A stretch of DNA of 55,537 nucleotides, from positions 1-55,537 of the forward strand of contig JAKIZM010000016.1 in NCBI GenBank assembly GCA_022708025.1, read 5' to 3'. The translations under genes were made by a program, and so were the position numbers. This stretch comes from Bacteroidota bacterium (GTDB lineage: Bacteria > Bacteroidota > Ignavibacteria > Ignavibacteriales > Ignavibacteriaceae). Each line of letters begins with the position of its first letter. Positions within the stretch are counted from its first letter, which is position 1. Under the pieces are notes generated by a model. That model was given only the letters and a program-made list of their open reading frames with translations, did no database searches and was not told the DNA's origin. Positions 55,212 through 55,537 of the stretch are shown piece after piece.

Positions 55212-55391
55212 AGTGGGAGAAAGTTAAGATTAGGCAGTCTTCAGTCCTCAGTAAGCAGTAAGCAATCCACAGTATGCAATAGGCAGTATGCAATAGGCAA
55301 TTGGCAGCCTTCAGTCCACAGTATGCAGTAGGCAGTATGCAGTATACAATAGGCAGCCCACAAATGACTAATGACCAGTGACTAATGACTA
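55154..55391. repeat. Heptanucleotide-phased repeat array
   Basis: About 34 consecutive 7-base units stay in one register with no insertion or deletion. The first ten are purine-rich (agaagtc, aggagac, aggagtt, agaagtc). From 55231 most units follow T-N-N-N-C-A-G/A (taggcag, tcctcag, taagcag, tccacag, tatgcaa). The last four are atgacta-like. The unit is not a multiple of three, so this is not coding. Confidence 0.9.
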
Positions 55392-55420
55392 ACTTACCTG
55401 CGACTCTGCGGCTTTGCGTG

Positions 55421-55537
55421 AAAATCTTTATCCGTGCAAATCCGTTTAATCTGTGTATGACGAAGTCATCTGTTTTACAAGAAGTCAGGAGACAGGAGTT
55501 AGAAGTCAGAATGGGAAATCGGAAGTAGGAAGTTGGC
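55421..55537. repeat. 117-bp direct repeat, copy 2 (reaches window end)
   Basis: Identical to 55095-55211 at every base compared. The start-to-start distance is 326 bases. The window ends inside the repeat, so its true length may be longer. Confidence 0.95.

Noticed and set aside
55154..55391. CRISPR array
   Set aside because: The 7-base periodicity has no 24-40 base repeats with unique spacers, and no cas gene is near.

Overview
The window is about 55.5 kb of AT-rich bacterial chromosome with tightly packed, mostly co-oriented genes. Several things point to the Ignavibacteria/Chlorobi branch of Bacteroidota: a histone H1-like 63-residue protein, a DUF4270-like lipoprotein beside an outer-membrane barrel, the MoxR/DUF58/DUF4350/DUF4129/SpoIIM-like cluster, several Bacteroidota-type lipoproteins, and intergenic repeats of the kind common in that group. 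This assignment rests on gene content read by eye, not on a tree. No phage, transposase, CRISPR array or rRNA was seen.

Layout. 73-6094 (-): a MoxR ATPase/DUF58 membrane cluster. 6109-10624 (-): apt, an enoyl-CoA hydratase-like gene, a PAP2-like gene, a dihydrouridine synthase, a CapA-like phosphatase and the histone-like gene. 10653-13501 (-): a membrane Fe-S oxidoreductase and a hydrolase. 14169-15963 (+): a three-gene unit of a divergent HisA-like barrel, a stand-alone cyclic-nucleotide-binding protein and a universal stress protein. 16027-24938 (-): polyprenyl synthase, tatC, glyA, a TPR protein, an outer-membrane barrel, a lipoprotein, gmhB and glgA. 25180-26966 (+): a SPOR lipoprotein and hutI. 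27092-34654 (-): an Ig-like lipoprotein, mltG, two unknown lipoproteins, tsaD, proline dehydrogenase and coaE. 34697-43734 (-): the translation and cell-division block rny, 6S RNA, zapA, a coiled-coil gene, pheT, pheS, rplT, rpmI, infC and thrS. infC has no ATG/GTG/TTG start and appears to begin at AUC. 43752-44269: tRNA-Val and tRNA-Leu, separated by three decayed tRNA-like repeats and a long AT-rich palindrome. 44588-48679 (+): methylmalonyl-CoA epimerase followed by a complete Na+-pumping methylmalonyl-CoA decarboxylase, behind a good sigma-54-type promoter match. 48808-50145 (-): an aminotransferase. 50443-53473 (+): three genes for a UDP-diacetamido-uronic acid sugar. 53926-55092 (+): an outer-membrane protein of unknown role. 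55095-55537: a higher-order repeat made of a 117-bp direct repeat and a heptanucleotide-phased array that runs off the window end.

The clearest points for a second look are the tRNA-like tandem repeats, the 34-unit heptad-phased array, the HisA-like/cNMP-binding/USP operon with altered active-site residues, the probable 6S RNA between zapA and rny, the AUC start of infC, and terminator-like hairpins placed 13-20 nt before the starts of capA, thrS and pheS.
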